From contig PKUO01000002.1 in assembly GCA_002869585.1 (NCBI GenBank), forward strand, positions 252,556 through 316,555: 64,000 nucleotides of DNA, in the 5' to 3' direction. The position numbers and the translations under genes were made by a program. The notes under the pieces were generated by a model. That model was not told the DNA's origin and did not search any database. It worked only from the letters and a program-made list of their open reading frames with translations. Every line of letters starts with the position of its first letter. The first letter of the stretch is position 1. Shown here piece by piece: positions 11,342 to 20,827 of the stretch. This DNA comes from Sedimenticola sp. GTDB taxonomy: Bacteria > Pseudomonadota > Gammaproteobacteria > Chromatiales > Chromatiaceae.

Positions 11342-12703
11342 TCACCCTAGACCCAGCTTCTCAAGTTTGTAACGCAGCGCACGAAAGCTGATGCCGAGTT
11401 GTTTCGCTGCCGCTGTGCGGTTCCACTTGTTCTCATCCAGCGCCTGGGTGATCAACTGGCGTTCGATCTCTTCCAGGTGACTCTCCAGGAAGAAACCGTC
11501 CGGATCATCAGGTAGTTTGTGGTTGGTTTCTGTGGTTCTTTGTTGTGGCAGGTTCAGGTCTTCCGGTTGAATCAGGCTCTCCTCCGAGAGTGCCGTAGCG
11601 CGTTCGAGAATATTCTCCAACTCCCTGATATTTCCAGGAAAATTGTATTCCATCAGTCGCTTGAGCGCATTGCGCTCAATCTTTGGCTTATCCACCCCGG
11701 ACTGTTTTGCAATGCGGGTGAGGAAATGGTCGATCAGCGAGGCGATGTCGTCGCGGCGTTGGCGCAGGGGTGGGATGTTCAGATCGATGACATTGATGCG
11801 ATAAAAGAGATCCTGGCGGAAATCGCCTGTATCGACCAGGGCCGGAAGGTTTTTGTGGGTTGCGCTGAGGATGCGCACATCCACTGGGATCTCCTGCTGG
11901 GTGCCAATCGGGCGGATCGATTTCTCCTGGATGGCCCGTAGCAGTTTGACCTGCATCGACAAAGGCAGGTCAGCGACTTCATCGAGAAACAGGGTGCCGC
12001 CTTCGGCAGCCTGAAACAGCCCGTTTTTATCGGTAACCGCGCCGGTAAAACTCCCTTTCTTGTGGCCAAAGAACTCGCTCTCCATCAGTTCCTGGGGAAT
12101 CGCGCCGCAGTTGACGGCGATAAAGGGCTGATCAGTGCGCGGCCCGAGCCTGTGGATCAGTCGGGCGGCAAGCTCCTTGCCGGTGCCGGATTCGCCGCTG
12201 ATGAACACGGGTGCCTGGCTGCGTGCCAGCTTTCGGATCATCTTTCTGATCTGCTCGGTAGCCTCAGATTTGCCGAGCAGTTCGTCGATGCTGTGGTCTT
12301 TGCTGATGGATGATGTGGTGGGTTGTTTGCCCTCGTCCGTGAGCTTGAGGGCCTTTTCCACCAGTTTTCGCAGCATGCCGAGATCGACCGGCTTGGAGAC
12401 GAAGTCGAACGCGCCGAGCTTGAGTGCCTGAACCGCCGCTTCAACATTGCCATGGGCGGTGATTACCGCAACGGGCAGATTGGGGTACTGCTTGCCGATG
12501 AGTTCGACAATCTCCAGGCCACTGCCGTCTGGCAGGCGCATATCGGTCAGGCAGAGATCGAAATGCCCCTGATTCAGCAGGGTTTGTGCCGAGCGCACAT
12601 CTTCCGCCTCGCGGGTTTCAATGTTCATCCGCCCCAGGGTGATACTCAGCAGTTCCCGGATGTCGGGTTCGTCGTCAATGATCAGTGCTACGGGTTGTTT
12701 CAT
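11342..12703 (-). CDS. pilR: Sigma-54-dependent pilus response regulator PilR
   Basis: A 453-residue NtrC-family activator. The receiver domain has DDEPD and phospho-acceptor Asp in LTDMRLPDGSG. The AAA+ domain has GESGTGKE, GSFTGA (Ser instead of the usual Ala in the sigma-54 contact loop) and FLDEVADLPL. The C-terminal Fis-type helix-turn-helix is NRTAAAKQLGISFRALRYKL. The start at ATG 12703 is set by the receiver alignment; upstream in-frame codons are not conserved. Its partner pilS is normally adjacent and co-transcribed, but here a toxin-antitoxin pair on the other strand separates them, so pilR probably needs its own promoter. Confidence 0.95.
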   Translation of the reverse strand: MKQPVALIIDDEPDIRELLSITLGRMNIETREAEDVRSAQTLLNQGHFDLCLTDMRLPDGSGLEIVELIGKQYPNLPVAVITAHGNVEAAVQALKLGAFDFVSKPVDLGMLRKLVEKALKLTDEGKQPTTSSISKDHSIDELLGKSEATEQIRKMIRKLARSQAPVFISGESGTGKELAARLIHRLGPRTDQPFIAVNCGAIPQELMESEFFGHKKGSFTGAVTDKNGLFQAAEGGTLFLDEVADLPLSMQVKLLRAIQEKSIRPIGTQQEIPVDVRILSATHKNLPALVDTGDFRQDLFYRINVIDLNIPPLRQRRDDIASLIDHFLTRIAKQSGVDKPKIERNALKRLMEYNFPGNIRELENILERATALSEESLIQPEDLNLPQQRTTETNHKLPDDPDGFFLESHLEEIERQLITQALDENKWNRTAAAKQLGISFRALRYKLEKLGLG

Positions 12704-12817
12704 GGTGTTCAGCTTACCTGAATAGGGAGTGTTGTTAAACGGGCCCATTCCTGTAAAAGTAGTGTTCCAGTACACTCTGAAATATAAGGCATAAGCCTGA
12801 TTTGTGGGGATGGAAAC

Positions 12818-13210
12818 TTGATTAACCAGAATGAACTATCACGGGTGCTCGAGGCCGATCCTTCCTTGCAGATAGTCATTTTATTCGGCTCAATGGCAAA
12901 TGGCCAGATACGCACCGACAGTGATATCGATATTGCAGTGGCAGCCAATAAGCCTCTGGATGCCGGGGCCAAGCTTGCGTTGATTGACTCTATAGGGGAG
13001 AGGATTGGGCGACCAGTAGACCTGGTCGATCTGCGTAATGCCGGTGAACCACTTTTAGGGCAAATCCTGCGCAAAGGGAAAAAACTGCTCGTTCGAGACA
13101 GGCGGTTGCTGGAGGCGTTGATCAGCCGGCACCTTGTCGACACTGAAGACTTCCTTCCCTATCGGCACCTTATTTTGGAACAGCGGAGGCGTGAATGGAT
13201 AGGGAAGTAA
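12818..13210 (+). CDS. mntA: MntA-type minimal nucleotidyltransferase antitoxin
   Basis: A 130-residue MNT-domain protein with the motif G24-S25-x10-D36-x-D38 of the polymerase-beta nucleotidyltransferase fold. In type VII toxin-antitoxin systems MntA AMPylates the HepT toxin on the Tyr of its RX4HXY motif and so neutralises it. The start is TTG 12818, the first plausible codon, with GGGGATGG just upstream. The stop overlaps the start of the HEPN gene by 16 bases, typical for this pair. Confidence 0.9.
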   Translation: MINQNELSRVLEADPSLQIVILFGSMANGQIRTDSDIDIAVAANKPLDAGAKLALIDSIGERIGRPVDLVDLRNAGEPLLGQILRKGKKLLVRDRRLLEALISRHLVDTEDFLPYRHLILEQRRREWIGK

Positions 13211-13614
13211 TCACAGAAAAACTTGAGGCATTGCGCTACTGCCTTTCTCGGTTGAGCGGCAAGTGCCCGGATCAGGTTGCCACGCTGAGTCGTGATCCCG
13301 ATCTTCAGGATATCGTGGCGATGAATCTCGCGCGGTCAGTGCAGTTGTGTGTTGATATTGCGGTCCACATCGTGGCGGAGAGCCAATTGCCCGTTCCTAA
13401 CACCATGGCTGAGGCCTTTGATGATTTGCATACACTTGGCGTATTGACTGGGGACACAAGCCGGAAAATGCGAAAGGCCGTGGGTTTTCGCAACATCGCT
13501 GTGCATGCCTATGGCAGGATTGACTGGGCCGTGGTGCATGACATTTGCCAGCATCGACTGGTGGATTTCGAACGCTTTGCTGAGGAGATCCAGGATGCGG
13601 CTGCTTTGAAATAA
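13195..13614 (+). CDS. hepT: HepT-type HEPN toxin (DUF86 RNase)
   Basis: A 139-residue all-alpha HEPN protein. The catalytic motif R99-x4-H104-x-Y106 (RNIAVHAY) is intact, so the RNase/toxin should be active unless AMPylated by MntA. It overlaps mntA by 16 bases and ends ten bases before the pilS stop, convergent with it. The module sits inside the usually contiguous pilS-pilR locus, which points to acquisition by insertion. Confidence 0.9.
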   Translation: MDREVITEKLEALRYCLSRLSGKCPDQVATLSRDPDLQDIVAMNLARSVQLCVDIAVHIVAESQLPVPNTMAEAFDDLHTLGVLTGDTSRKMRKAVGFRNIAVHAYGRIDWAVVHDICQHRLVDFERFAEEIQDAAALK

Positions 13615-13624
13615 CGAATCAGTG

Positions 13625-15241
13625 TTAAACCCCACTGGGAAATGTCAGCCGGAACCGGCTGCCGCCAGTCGGCACCCCAAGATAATCGATGGTCAGGCGG
13701 TTGGTTTCGCACAGCTCCTTGGTGATGTACAGACCAAGCCCGGTGCCTGAATTCAGGGTGGTGAAGAATGGCTCGTACATCTGACGGACCGCCTCGGCTG
13801 AGATGCCCGGACCGTTGTCGATGATATCGAGAAAGGCGCCACCCGCGTCCCGGGCGATACCGCCGTGGATCTGCAGTTTCAGTTCGCTGATCTCTCTGTC
13901 GAAATGCCGCACGGCATTTTCGCACAGGTTGGTGAGGATCTGGCGCAGTTGTGTCTTGTCCGACATTATACTGGTTGAGTCGGGCTCAACCTGTAGCGTC
14001 AGCTGAGAATCGGGCAGATTCTGGGTTCTCATGAAATCATCTGCGAACTTCTCCAGCCAGGGCTTCAGTTCGATCTCTTCGGGCTGGGATCTGTCCCGCC
14101 GGGTCAGGTGGAGAATGCTCTCGATCACCTCGATTACCCGTTTTGAGTTGGTGTTGATGATGTCGATCAGCCGCTGGTCGGCCTTGGGCAGATCCGGCGA
14201 TTCTCGCAGGAGTTGCTCGGCGTGGCTGATTGCACCCAGGGGGTTGCGAATCTCATGGGCGATACTGGCGGTCAACCTGCCCAGAGAAGCGAGCTTCATC
14301 TGTTGCGCCTGCTGGGTCAGGGTGGCGGCATCCTCGATGAAAATGACCACCCCGGCATTGCCAAGCCCGGCCATATTGGCGCTCAGGAGCCTGCCGCCCG
14401 CTTTATTTGTGAAGTTCTCCCGGCGCAGATGCCTGTCGGCCTGCCAGGATTTGAGCTGTTCGGTCAGTTCATAGCTGGCGCGCTCCAGCGCCACCCCGGC
14501 CCTGGCGTCGGGCATGCCCAGCAGATACCAAGCCGCATCGTTCATCATGCGGATACGCTCCTCGTCATCCACCACGAGTATGCCCATCTGCATATGCTGG
14601 ATGATGTAGCTGTTGAGTTCCTCCAGGTTGGCGAGGTCGATTTCCCGTTGCGAGGCCAGTGCCTGGCTTTGCCTGAGCCTCTTGGAAAAGACGTGGGAGA
14701 GGGTGGCGATGGCGAAGAAGCCGATACCGAGAAAGCCGGACTGGGTATAGTCGGTCGTGCCCGATTCATAGAGTTTGAAAAAGATCTGCTCGGTCAGCAC
14801 CGCAAGGCTGGCCAGGGCGGCGAGCAGGATAGCCGGACTGCCCTGGATAATCAGGCTGCCGGAGGCGATAGAGACCACCATCAGCATGCCGATGCCGGTC
14901 TCAATCCCGCCACTGGCGTGCATCAGCAGGGTAATGGCGACGATATCGACGAAAACCATCATGAATATCTGGTTTTTTACCGGCCGATCGGTCGATGTGA
15001 ACAGAATTACCACACTGGCGGTGATCATTCCCAGGAATATGAAGATCACCAGAGAGAAGAATTCCGGGTTGTGACGACCGAGTATCGAGTTTTCCGTCCT
15101 GGACAGAAACAGAATGGCCAGAATCAGCGCAAAGAGTGCGCGGTAGATGAAGTAGATATTGACCGGAAGCCTGGATTCTACCGGGTCTGGTTCGAACTCC
15201 TGGTCGAAGGGTTGGGTGCGGTCGGTCTTCGATAATGCCAT
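13625..15241 (-). CDS. pilS: Pilus sensor histidine kinase PilS
   Basis: A 538-residue membrane sensor kinase. About six membrane segments occupy residues 25-190, then come a PAS-like region (MQMGILVVDDEERIRMMNDAAWYLLGM), the HisKA H-box SIAHEIRNPLGAISHAEQLL and the HATPase motifs (NLCENAVRHF, DNGPGIS, GTGLGLYITKEL). In the well-studied Pseudomonas system PilS senses pilin in the membrane and phosphorylates PilR. The sequence is complete; only its linkage to pilR is broken by the hepT-mntA insertion. Confidence 0.95.
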   Translation of the reverse strand: MALSKTDRTQPFDQEFEPDPVESRLPVNIYFIYRALFALILAILFLSRTENSILGRHNPEFFSLVIFIFLGMITASVVILFTSTDRPVKNQIFMMVFVDIVAITLLMHASGGIETGIGMLMVVSIASGSLIIQGSPAILLAALASLAVLTEQIFFKLYESGTTDYTQSGFLGIGFFAIATLSHVFSKRLRQSQALASQREIDLANLEELNSYIIQHMQMGILVVDDEERIRMMNDAAWYLLGMPDARAGVALERASYELTEQLKSWQADRHLRRENFTNKAGGRLLSANMAGLGNAGVVIFIEDAATLTQQAQQMKLASLGRLTASIAHEIRNPLGAISHAEQLLRESPDLPKADQRLIDIINTNSKRVIEVIESILHLTRRDRSQPEEIELKPWLEKFADDFMRTQNLPDSQLTLQVEPDSTSIMSDKTQLRQILTNLCENAVRHFDREISELKLQIHGGIARDAGGAFLDIIDNGPGISAEAVRQMYEPFFTTLNSGTGLGLYITKELCETNRLTIDYLGVPTGGSRFRLTFPSGV

Positions 15242-15292
15242 GGCGTTTACGGGTGGCTTATCTCAGTGTGACTGAATTTAATGTTTTCATAA

Positions 15293-15535
15293 TCAATGAG
15301 ATATATCTTTTTTGTATTCCAGTAAATGCTCCTGGCTGCAAAAATAGTCATCGCTATCACAGAGGGCCTCATGGCGGGGCAGGTGGGTGCCGCACTGTTT
15401 GCACTGCACCATATCAACGGCTGGTCGCTGCTTATCAGCCTCGGCCTTTGCCGCAAGACGCTTTCTGTATGCATTTCGGATGACGATAAAAAGCAGCCAG
15501 ATGCCGAGAATAGTGATGAAAAAACGCAAGCCCAT
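15293..15535 (-). CDS. PP0621-family small membrane protein
   Basis: An 80-residue protein with one N-terminal membrane helix (FFITILGIWLLFIVI) and a C-terminal soluble tail. The tail carries the conserved pattern MVQCKQCGTHLPRHEAL...YFCSQEHLLEY, a likely metal-binding treble-clef site (CxxC...C...H). It is the usual gene next to pilS in gammaproteobacteria. Function unknown. Confidence 0.82.
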   Translation of the reverse strand: MGLRFFITILGIWLLFIVIRNAYRKRLAAKAEADKQRPAVDMVQCKQCGTHLPRHEALCDSDDYFCSQEHLLEYKKDISH

Positions 15536-15626
15536 AACAATTTTTTATCCGGGTATTTTTTTATTTTGATTATTTGTCAGAATTCGAACAGAATAGCACT
15601 TTTTTTCAGCGGACTGGTTGCAAAGA

Positions 15627-16793
15627 ATGAATCTACACGAGTATCAATCTAAACAGTTATTCGCCAAATATGGACTGCCTGTTTCCGAGGGTGTTCCGGC
15701 AATCACGGTCAATGAAGCCCGTGAGGCGGCTCAATCTCTGGGCGGTGAGCGTTGGATGGTCAAGGCGCAGGTGCATGCCGGTGGACGCGGCAAGGCCGGG
15801 GGTGTGGTGCTGGTTGACAGCCTGGATGCCGTCGAGGCGGAGGCCGAACGCCTGCTGGGCAGTCGTCTGATCACCAAACAGACCGGAGAGCCGGGTCTGC
15901 CGATCAATACCCTGCTGATAGAGTCTCCCACCGATATCGAACGTGAACTCTATCTGAGTGCGCTGGTTGATCGCGCCGAGCGCAAGATTCTGTTCATGGC
16001 CTCCAGCGCAGGCGGCATGAATATCGAAGAGGTGGCGGAGGAGACGCCGGAGCAGATCCACACCATCCACATCGATCCCGCAGCAGGGCTGCAGGGTTAT
16101 CAGTGCCGCAAGCTGGCCTTTGCCCTGAATCTCGAAGGCGCGCAGATAAAGCAGTTCCACAAACTGATGACCGGTCTGTGCAAGCTGTTTACCGCCTGTG
16201 ACGCCAGCCTGGTGGAGATCAACCCTCTGGTGGTCACCAAGCAGGGCGATCTGCTTGCCCTGGATGCGAAGATCAATCTCGATGACAACGCCTTTTATCG
16301 CCAGCCCGAGCTGATTGCGATGCGCGATGTCAGCCAGGAAGACGAACGCGAGGCCAAGGCCAAGGAGCACGACCTCAACTACATCACCCTGGATGGCAAT
16401 ATCGGTTGCATGGTCAATGGTGCCGGTCTGGCGATGGCGACCATGGATCTGGTGCAGCTCAAGGGCGGTTCGCCGGCCAACTTCCTGGATGTGGGCGGTG
16501 GCACCACGGCCGAGCGCGTGGCCGAGGCATTCAAGCTGATCCTCTCCGACAGCAAGGTAAAGGCGGTGCTGGTCAATATCTTCGGCGGTATCGTGCGCTG
16601 CGACCTGATTGCCGACGGCATCATTCAGGCGGTGAAAGAGGTCGATATCAAGGTGCCGGTGGTGGTGCGTCTGGAAGGCACCAATGCCCCCCAGGGTCTG
16701 GAAAAGCTTGCCTCCAGCGGGTTGGCGATCGAGACCGCCGCGGATCTTGCAGAGGGCGCGGAAAAAGTGGTTGCAGCCGCGGCCAACAGCTGA
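15627..16793 (+). CDS. sucC: Succinyl-CoA synthetase beta subunit (ADP-forming)
   Basis: SucC holds the ATP-grasp nucleotide site of succinyl-CoA synthetase, which converts succinyl-CoA, ADP and phosphate to succinate, CoA and ATP in the TCA cycle. The protein is 388 residues, exactly the common length. It starts [16 protein letters not shown] and has [12 protein letters not shown], the metal-binding [21 protein letters not shown] and [14 protein letters not shown] 15627 is chosen over the in-frame TTG at 15618. sucD follows after 24 bases. Confidence 0.97.
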   Translation: MNLHEYQSKQLFAKYGLPVSEGVPAITVNEAREAAQSLGGERWMVKAQVHAGGRGKAGGVVLVDSLDAVEAEAERLLGSRLITKQTGEPGLPINTLLIESPTDIERELYLSALVDRAERKILFMASSAGGMNIEEVAEETPEQIHTIHIDPAAGLQGYQCRKLAFALNLEGAQIKQFHKLMTGLCKLFTACDASLVEINPLVVTKQGDLLALDAKINLDDNAFYRQPELIAMRDVSQEDEREAKAKEHDLNYITLDGNIGCMVNGAGLAMATMDLVQLKGGSPANFLDVGGGTTAERVAEAFKLILSDSKVKAVLVNIFGGIVRCDLIADGIIQAVKEVDIKVPVVVRLEGTNAPQGLEKLASSGLAIETAADLAEGAEKVVAAAANS

Positions 16794-16817
16794 ACACCGG
16801 ATACAGGAATATAAACA

Positions 16818-17684
16818 GTGAGCATTCTCGTAAATAAAGATACGCGTGTCATCTGTCAGGGTTTTACCGGCAAGCAGGGCACATTTCACACCGAACAGGC
16901 GCTCGCCTATGGCACCAACATGGTCGGTGGCGTCACCCCCGGCAAAGGCGGCCAGACCCATCTCGGCCTGCCGGTTTTCCACACCGTGCACGATGCGGTG
17001 GAGGAGACCGGCGCGGACGCCAGCATGATCTACGTACCGGCTACCTTTGCCGCCGATGCCATCCTGGAAGCGGCCAACGCCGGTATCAAGGTGATCGCCT
17101 GTATTACCGAAGGCATCCCGGTGCTGGATATGCTGAAGGTCAAAGCGGCGCTGGCCGACTATGACTGCCGGCTGATTGGCCCCAACTGTCCCGGCCTGAT
17201 CACCCCCGGCGAGTGCAAGATCGGTATCATGCCCGGCATGATTCACCAGCCGGGCCGGGTCGGCATCGTCTCCCGCTCAGGCACCCTGACCTACGAGGCG
17301 GTGTATCAGACGACCAAGGTCGGGCTGGGTCAGAGCACCTGCGTGGGCATCGGTGGCGATCCGATTCACGGCATGAATTTCATCGACTGCCTGGAGCTGT
17401 TCCAGGAGGACCCCCAGACCGAAGGCATCGTCATGGTGGGCGAGATCGGTGGTTCGGCCGAAGAAGACGCGGCTGAGTACATCAAGGATCATGTTACCAA
17501 ACCGGTGGTGGCCTATATCGCCGGTGTCACCGCGCCTCCGGGCAAGCGCATGGGCCATGCCGGCGCCATTGTCAGTGGCGGAAAAGGCACCGCCGACGGC
17601 AAGTTTGCCGCGATGGAGGCCGCCGGAGTCGCCACGGTGCGCTCTCCGGCCGAAATTGGCAGTCGCATGCTGGAGTTGATGTAG
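16818..17684 (+). CDS. sucD: Succinyl-CoA synthetase alpha subunit
   Basis: SucD binds CoA and carries the transiently phosphorylated histidine, here in [18 protein letters not shown]. The 288-residue protein also shows the Rossmann CoA-binding start [16 protein letters not shown] and [19 protein letters not shown]. The start is GTG 16818 with AGGAAT upstream. It is co-transcribed with sucC, followed by two hairpins, the second of which looks like an intrinsic terminator. Confidence 0.97.
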   Translation: MSILVNKDTRVICQGFTGKQGTFHTEQALAYGTNMVGGVTPGKGGQTHLGLPVFHTVHDAVEETGADASMIYVPATFAADAILEAANAGIKVIACITEGIPVLDMLKVKAALADYDCRLIGPNCPGLITPGECKIGIMPGMIHQPGRVGIVSRSGTLTYEAVYQTTKVGLGQSTCVGIGGDPIHGMNFIDCLELFQEDPQTEGIVMVGEIGGSAEEDAAEYIKDHVTKPVVAYIAGVTAPPGKRMGHAGAIVSGGKGTADGKFAAMEAAGVATVRSPAEIGSRMLELM

Positions 17685-17704
17685 TAGTTTTTTTTACTGC
17701 ACAG

Positions 17705-17731
17705 AGGTCGGAGCCAATTGACTCCGACCCC
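17705..17731. repeat. Palindrome with GGTCGGAG arms downstream of sucD
   Basis: An inverted repeat with GGTCGGAG and CTCCGACC arms around a CCAATTGA-type centre, 20 bases after the sucD stop. Similar GGTCRGAGTCAATTG palindromes are scattered in many proteobacterial intergenic regions; only this copy is seen in the window. It may be a dispersed repeat rather than a terminator, since no T tract follows. Confidence 0.55.
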
Positions 17732-17747
17732 TGTCAATATATGATAG

Positions 17748-17781
17748 AACCGCCTTCGGGGATTCCCGTTGGCGGTTTTAT
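17748..17781 (+). terminator. Intrinsic terminator of sucCD
   Basis: Stem AACCGCC-TT-CGGG with a GATT loop and the matching CCCG-TT-GGCGGTT arm, followed by TTTAT. It lies about 30 bases before the nadE start and should end the sucCD transcript. Confidence 0.75.
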
Positions 17782-17807
17782 AACTTTCAGGACCCGGTGA
17801 ACCCACC

Positions 17808-19430
17808 ATGCTTAGAATTTCAATGGCCCAGCTCAATTTTCTGGTGGGAGACATCGCCGGCAATGCCCGGCGCGTGTTGGAGGCGGTCACCCAGGCCCGT
17901 TATGATCAGAATGCCGATGTCATTGTCTTTCCCGAACTGACCCTGACCGGCTATCCCCCCGAGGATCTGCTGCTGCGCCCTGATTTTATCCGTCGGGTGG
18001 AGATCGAACTGACGAATTTGACCGGACAGATCCACGGTATCGACGTGGTGCTGGGTTATCCGCGCTGCCGCGATGGCAAGCTGTTCAACTCCGCAGGTGT
18101 GATTCGCGCCGGCAAGATCATCGCCGAATACGACAAGGCACTGCTGCCCAACTACAGCGTCTTCGATGAGAAGCGCTATTTCGAACCGGGTGGCGAGCCC
18201 TGTGTCTGGGAGGTGAAAGACATCTCCCTGGGTATCACCATCTGTGAGGACATCTGGTACAAGACCCCGGCACAGCGGGCGGCTGAGGCGGGCGCCAAAC
18301 TGCTGCTCAATCTCAACGCCTCGCCCTTCCATTCGGGCAAGGCCCCGGAGCGCGAACAATTGCTGCAGAAACGCGCTCAGGAGTCGGGTCTGCCCATCGT
18401 CTATGTGAATCTGGTGGGCGGGCAGGATTAACTGGTGTTCGATGGCGGTTCGTTTGTGGTCGATGTCGATGGCAAGCTCACGCAACGCTATGATTTTTTT
18501 CAGGAAGGCTTGGATCTGGCGCAGTTCGAGATGAAGGCGGGACAGCTTCACGCGGTGCCGGGCGAGATCGCCCCGCAGGCGAGCGTTGAACAGGGCATCT
18601 ATCGCGCCCTGGTCTATGGAATTCGCGACTATGTCCGGAAAAACGGTTTTCAGGGCGCGGTGATCGGTCTCTCGGGCGGTATTGACTCGGCCCTGACCTT
18701 GGCGCTGGCCGTGGATGCCCTGGGTGCGGAACAGGTTGAAGTGGTGTTGATGCCGTCGCGCTACACCGCCGATATGAGTAACGAGGATGCCGCGCAACAG
18801 GCCAGAACCCTCGGGGTAAATTATCGCTCGATACCCATCGAGCCCGCCTTCAACGCCTTTCTGGGCATGTTACAGGCCGAGTTTGCCGGCACTGAACCGG
18901 ATGTCACCGAGGAGAATATACAGGCTCGTTGCCGTGGTATCATCCTGATGGCGATCTCCAACAAGAAAGGCAAGATCCTGCTGACCACTGGCAACAAGAG
19001 CGAAATGTCGGTGGGATACGCCACGCTCTACGGTGATATGGCCGGCGGTTTTGCCCCGATCAAGGATGTTCCCAAGTTGATGGTCTTCCGTCTCGCCCGG
19101 TTTATCAACCGGGACAGAGAGATTATTCCCTGGCGGGTGATCGAGCGGCCCCCGTCAGCGGAACTGGCCCCCGATCAGAAGGATTCCGACAGCTTGCCCG
19201 ATTACGCGGTGCTGGATCCGATCCTGGAGCGCTACGTCGAGATGGACCAGTCAGTCGATGAGATAGTGGCGGCGGGGTTCGATCAGGCGGTGGTCGCCCG
19301 GGTGACACGCCTGGTGGATCGCAATGAATACAAACGCCGCCAGGCTCCGCCGGGGGTCAAGATCACCAAAAGGGCCTTCGGCAGGGATCGGCGCTATCCC
19401 CTCACCAGCGGATATGCCATCTCCAAATAA
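17808..19430 (+). pseudogene. nadE: nadE, glutamine-dependent NAD+ synthetase, interrupted by one in-frame TAA
   Basis: NadE converts deamido-NAD+ to NAD+ using glutamine and ATP. The frame from ATG 17808 to TAA 19428-19430 would give 540 residues, the normal two-domain length. The N-terminal nitrilase-type glutaminase has its Glu (FPELTLTGYPPEDL), Lys (EYDKALLPNY) and Cys (TICEDIWY). The C-terminal synthetase has the PP-loop GLSGGIDSALTL and TTGNKSEMSVGYATLYGDM. A TAA at 18429-18431 interrupts the very conserved GGQDELVFDG after GGQD, so GAA>TAA explains it. The Gln usual in VNQVGGQD is also Leu here. The halves are 17808-18431 (207 codons) and 18435-19430 (331 codons). If the stop is real, the second half could in principle be an ammonia-dependent NadE if reinitiated at GTG 18435, but no ribosome site is evident. 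Confidence 0.9.
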
Positions 19431-19491
19431 GCGGTGAAAACCTATATCATGGGCAAAACCAAATTCCCCCGCATCCGCGGAAAGATTTTGA

Positions 19492-19848
<357 letters not shown>

Positions 19849-19866
19849 TCGTTCGAGGGTAAATTC

Positions 19867-19889
19867 CGGGGAGCCGGTCGGGCTCCCCG
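19867..19889 (+). terminator. Intrinsic terminator between glnB and bamD
   Basis: CGGGGAGCC and GGCTCCCCG arms around GGTCG, followed by a modest T-rich stretch. It lies 19 bases after the glnB stop and just before the convergent bamD stop, so it may serve both strands. Confidence 0.78.
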
Positions 19890-19894
19890 TTCAA

Positions 19895-20722
19895 TCAGTT
19901 TTCATCCAGCTTCAGGTAATCCCAGAGCTTTCTGCCGAGTGAGGGCGGCTTGCCTGCATTATCATCGGGGATATCGAGGTTACCCGCCTGTTCATTCACG
20001 GCAAGCACCCGCTGGGCGTCTGCCGAGAGCTGGGTCAGCCCCATGATGTCGTAGGCCTCGACCAGAATTTCCAGGGCCTCCTTGACCGGTGGGGTGCGCT
20101 GGTACTTTTCCACCACGTTCTTGGCACGATTGGCCGCCGCAACATAAGCACCGCGGCGCATGTAGTAACGCGCCACATGCAGTTCGCTCATGGCCAGATT
20201 GTTTCTCAGATAAATCATACGGCTTCGGGCATCGTCCGCATATTCACTGTCGGGAAAGCGGCGCACCAGTTCGGCAAAATCATTGAATGAGCTGAGCGTG
20301 GCGCTGGCATCACGCTGGGAGGTGTCGGTTGGGAAGAAACGCGAGAAAAAGCTGAGATTGCGATTGAAGTTGACCACCCCTTTCAGATAGTAGGCATAAT
20401 CGACAAAGGGGTTGCGCGGATGCAGCTTGATAAACCGGTCTGAGGCGGCAATCGATGACTCGTACTCGCCATTCTTGTAATAGGCGTAGGCGACATCCAG
20501 CTGGGCCTGCATCGCATAGCGCCCGAATGGATAGCGTGCTTCCAGGCCTTCGTAATACTTGATGGCTGTTTCATAGTCGCCTTCAGACATGGCCAGGCTC
20601 GCTTCCGTGTAGAATTTCAGCGCACTCCAGCCCTTGGTCTCATCCTCCTGCTCGGGTAAAAGGGAGCAGGCAGAGAGCGAAACAACCAGTAGTATTAAAA
20701 TCAGGGAACGAAAAATAGCCAT
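19895..20722 (-). CDS. bamD: Outer-membrane assembly lipoprotein BamD
   Basis: BamD is the essential TPR lipoprotein of the BAM complex that inserts beta-barrel proteins. The 275-residue precursor has a lipoprotein signal ending in SLSAC with lipidated Cys19, followed by five TPR-like repeats (for example YETAIKYYEGLEARYPFGRYAMQAQLDVAYAYYK). I take ATG 20722 as start because it gives a clean signal peptide. It is divergent from rluD, exactly as in E. coli. Confidence 0.95.
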   Translation of the reverse strand: MAIFRSLILILLVVSLSACSLLPEQEDETKGWSALKFYTEASLAMSEGDYETAIKYYEGLEARYPFGRYAMQAQLDVAYAYYKNGEYESSIAASDRFIKLHPRNPFVDYAYYLKGVVNFNRNLSFFSRFFPTDTSQRDASATLSSFNDFAELVRRFPDSEYADDARSRMIYLRNNLAMSELHVARYYMRRGAYVAAANRAKNVVEKYQRTPPVKEALEILVEAYDIMGLTQLSADAQRVLAVNEQAGNLDIPDDNAGKPPSLGRKLWDYLKLDEN

Positions 20723-20827
20723 TATTACCTGAAGTCGTGATAATTGATAAGGAGCCAAAGTATAACCCAAAAGCGGGCCCAGGCACGATGAAGATTAACC
20801 CTTTTTCAGTTTAAGAAGACCAGATCA

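Noticed and set aside
15657-17246. Long minus-strand frame of 529 codons across sucC and sucD
   Set aside because: It mirrors highly conserved sucCD coding sequence; His/Gly/Gln-rich translation shows it is an antisense shadow.
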